From positions 1-23,841 of the forward strand of contig CAYQTL010000081.1 in NCBI GenBank assembly GCA_964420405.1: 23,841 nt of DNA. Reading direction: 5' to 3'. The DNA is from CAYQTL01 sp964420405. GTDB lineage: Bacteria; Acidobacteriota; Thermoanaerobaculia; Thermoanaerobaculales; Sulfomarinibacteraceae. Below, piece by piece: positions 23,829-23,841 of this stretch; the stretch's first letter is position 1, and each line of letters begins with the position of its first letter. The notes beneath the pieces are model-generated. The model had not been told where the DNA came from and searched no databases. It saw only the letters and a list, made by a program, of their open reading frames with translations. The translations under genes were made by a program, and so were the position numbers.

Positions 23829-23841
23829 AGCGGGGGCGGCC

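Overview
The window is a very G+C-rich bacterial chromosomal segment. Long spurious open frames run antisense to nearly every real gene, GTG starts are common, and intergenic spaces carry families of palindromic repeats. Protein types and repeats suggest an Acidobacteriota-like genome, perhaps Thermoanaerobaculia. The evidence is a C-terminal F-x2-GFE-x-G-x4-WS tail, SpoIIE-type phosphatases, FHA proteins and hexamer palindromes. That placement is an inference; no rRNA or tRNA gene is present to test it. No phage, transposase or CRISPR array was seen.

Layout. 1-371: intergenic, with repeat remnants. 372-2705 (-): a PEP/pyruvate-binding (PPDK N-terminal type) protein without the phosphohistidine domain. 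2946-7561 (-): a four-gene operon for a Gld-type ABC exporter (ATPase, permease, GldG-like protein, DUF4340 protein), preceded by a good sigma-54 promoter match. 7760-8317 (-): a zinc-ribbon plus FHA protein. 8499-10571 (-): a secreted S9 prolyl-oligopeptidase-family peptidase. 10990-12273 (-): an ECF sigma factor and a membrane anti-sigma-like protein. 12351-16741 (+): carA and carB, divergent from the sigma gene across 77 bp, with a perfect 10-bp inverted repeat exactly in the middle. 16829-18526 (+): an FHA/AAA+/Fis regulator whose GAFTGA loop reads GVATGV. 18825-19496 (+): a small secreted protein behind a second sigma-54 promoter match. 19698-20573 (-): ispH. 20640-23323 (-): an NtrC-type response regulator and a GAF/SpoIIE phosphatase. 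23354-23841: a large composite repeat.

Three threads link the genes. First, a possible sigma-54 circuit: two enhancer-binding-type proteins (one canonical, one with a degenerate loop) and two sigma-54-like promoters, one before the ABC exporter operon and one before the secreted protein. Second, cell-surface biology: the anti-sigma-like protein and the secreted protein are otherwise unrelated yet share the same 14-residue C-terminal tail, which is predicted to lie outside the cytoplasm in both. Third, phosphoprotein signalling: two FHA proteins, a PP2C-type phosphatase and a response regulator, with no kinase in the window. Housekeeping metabolism (carAB, ispH) is interleaved. Three GTG-AGY genes have -10-like hexamers only 8-10 nt before the start codon and no ribosome binding site, suggesting leaderless mRNAs.
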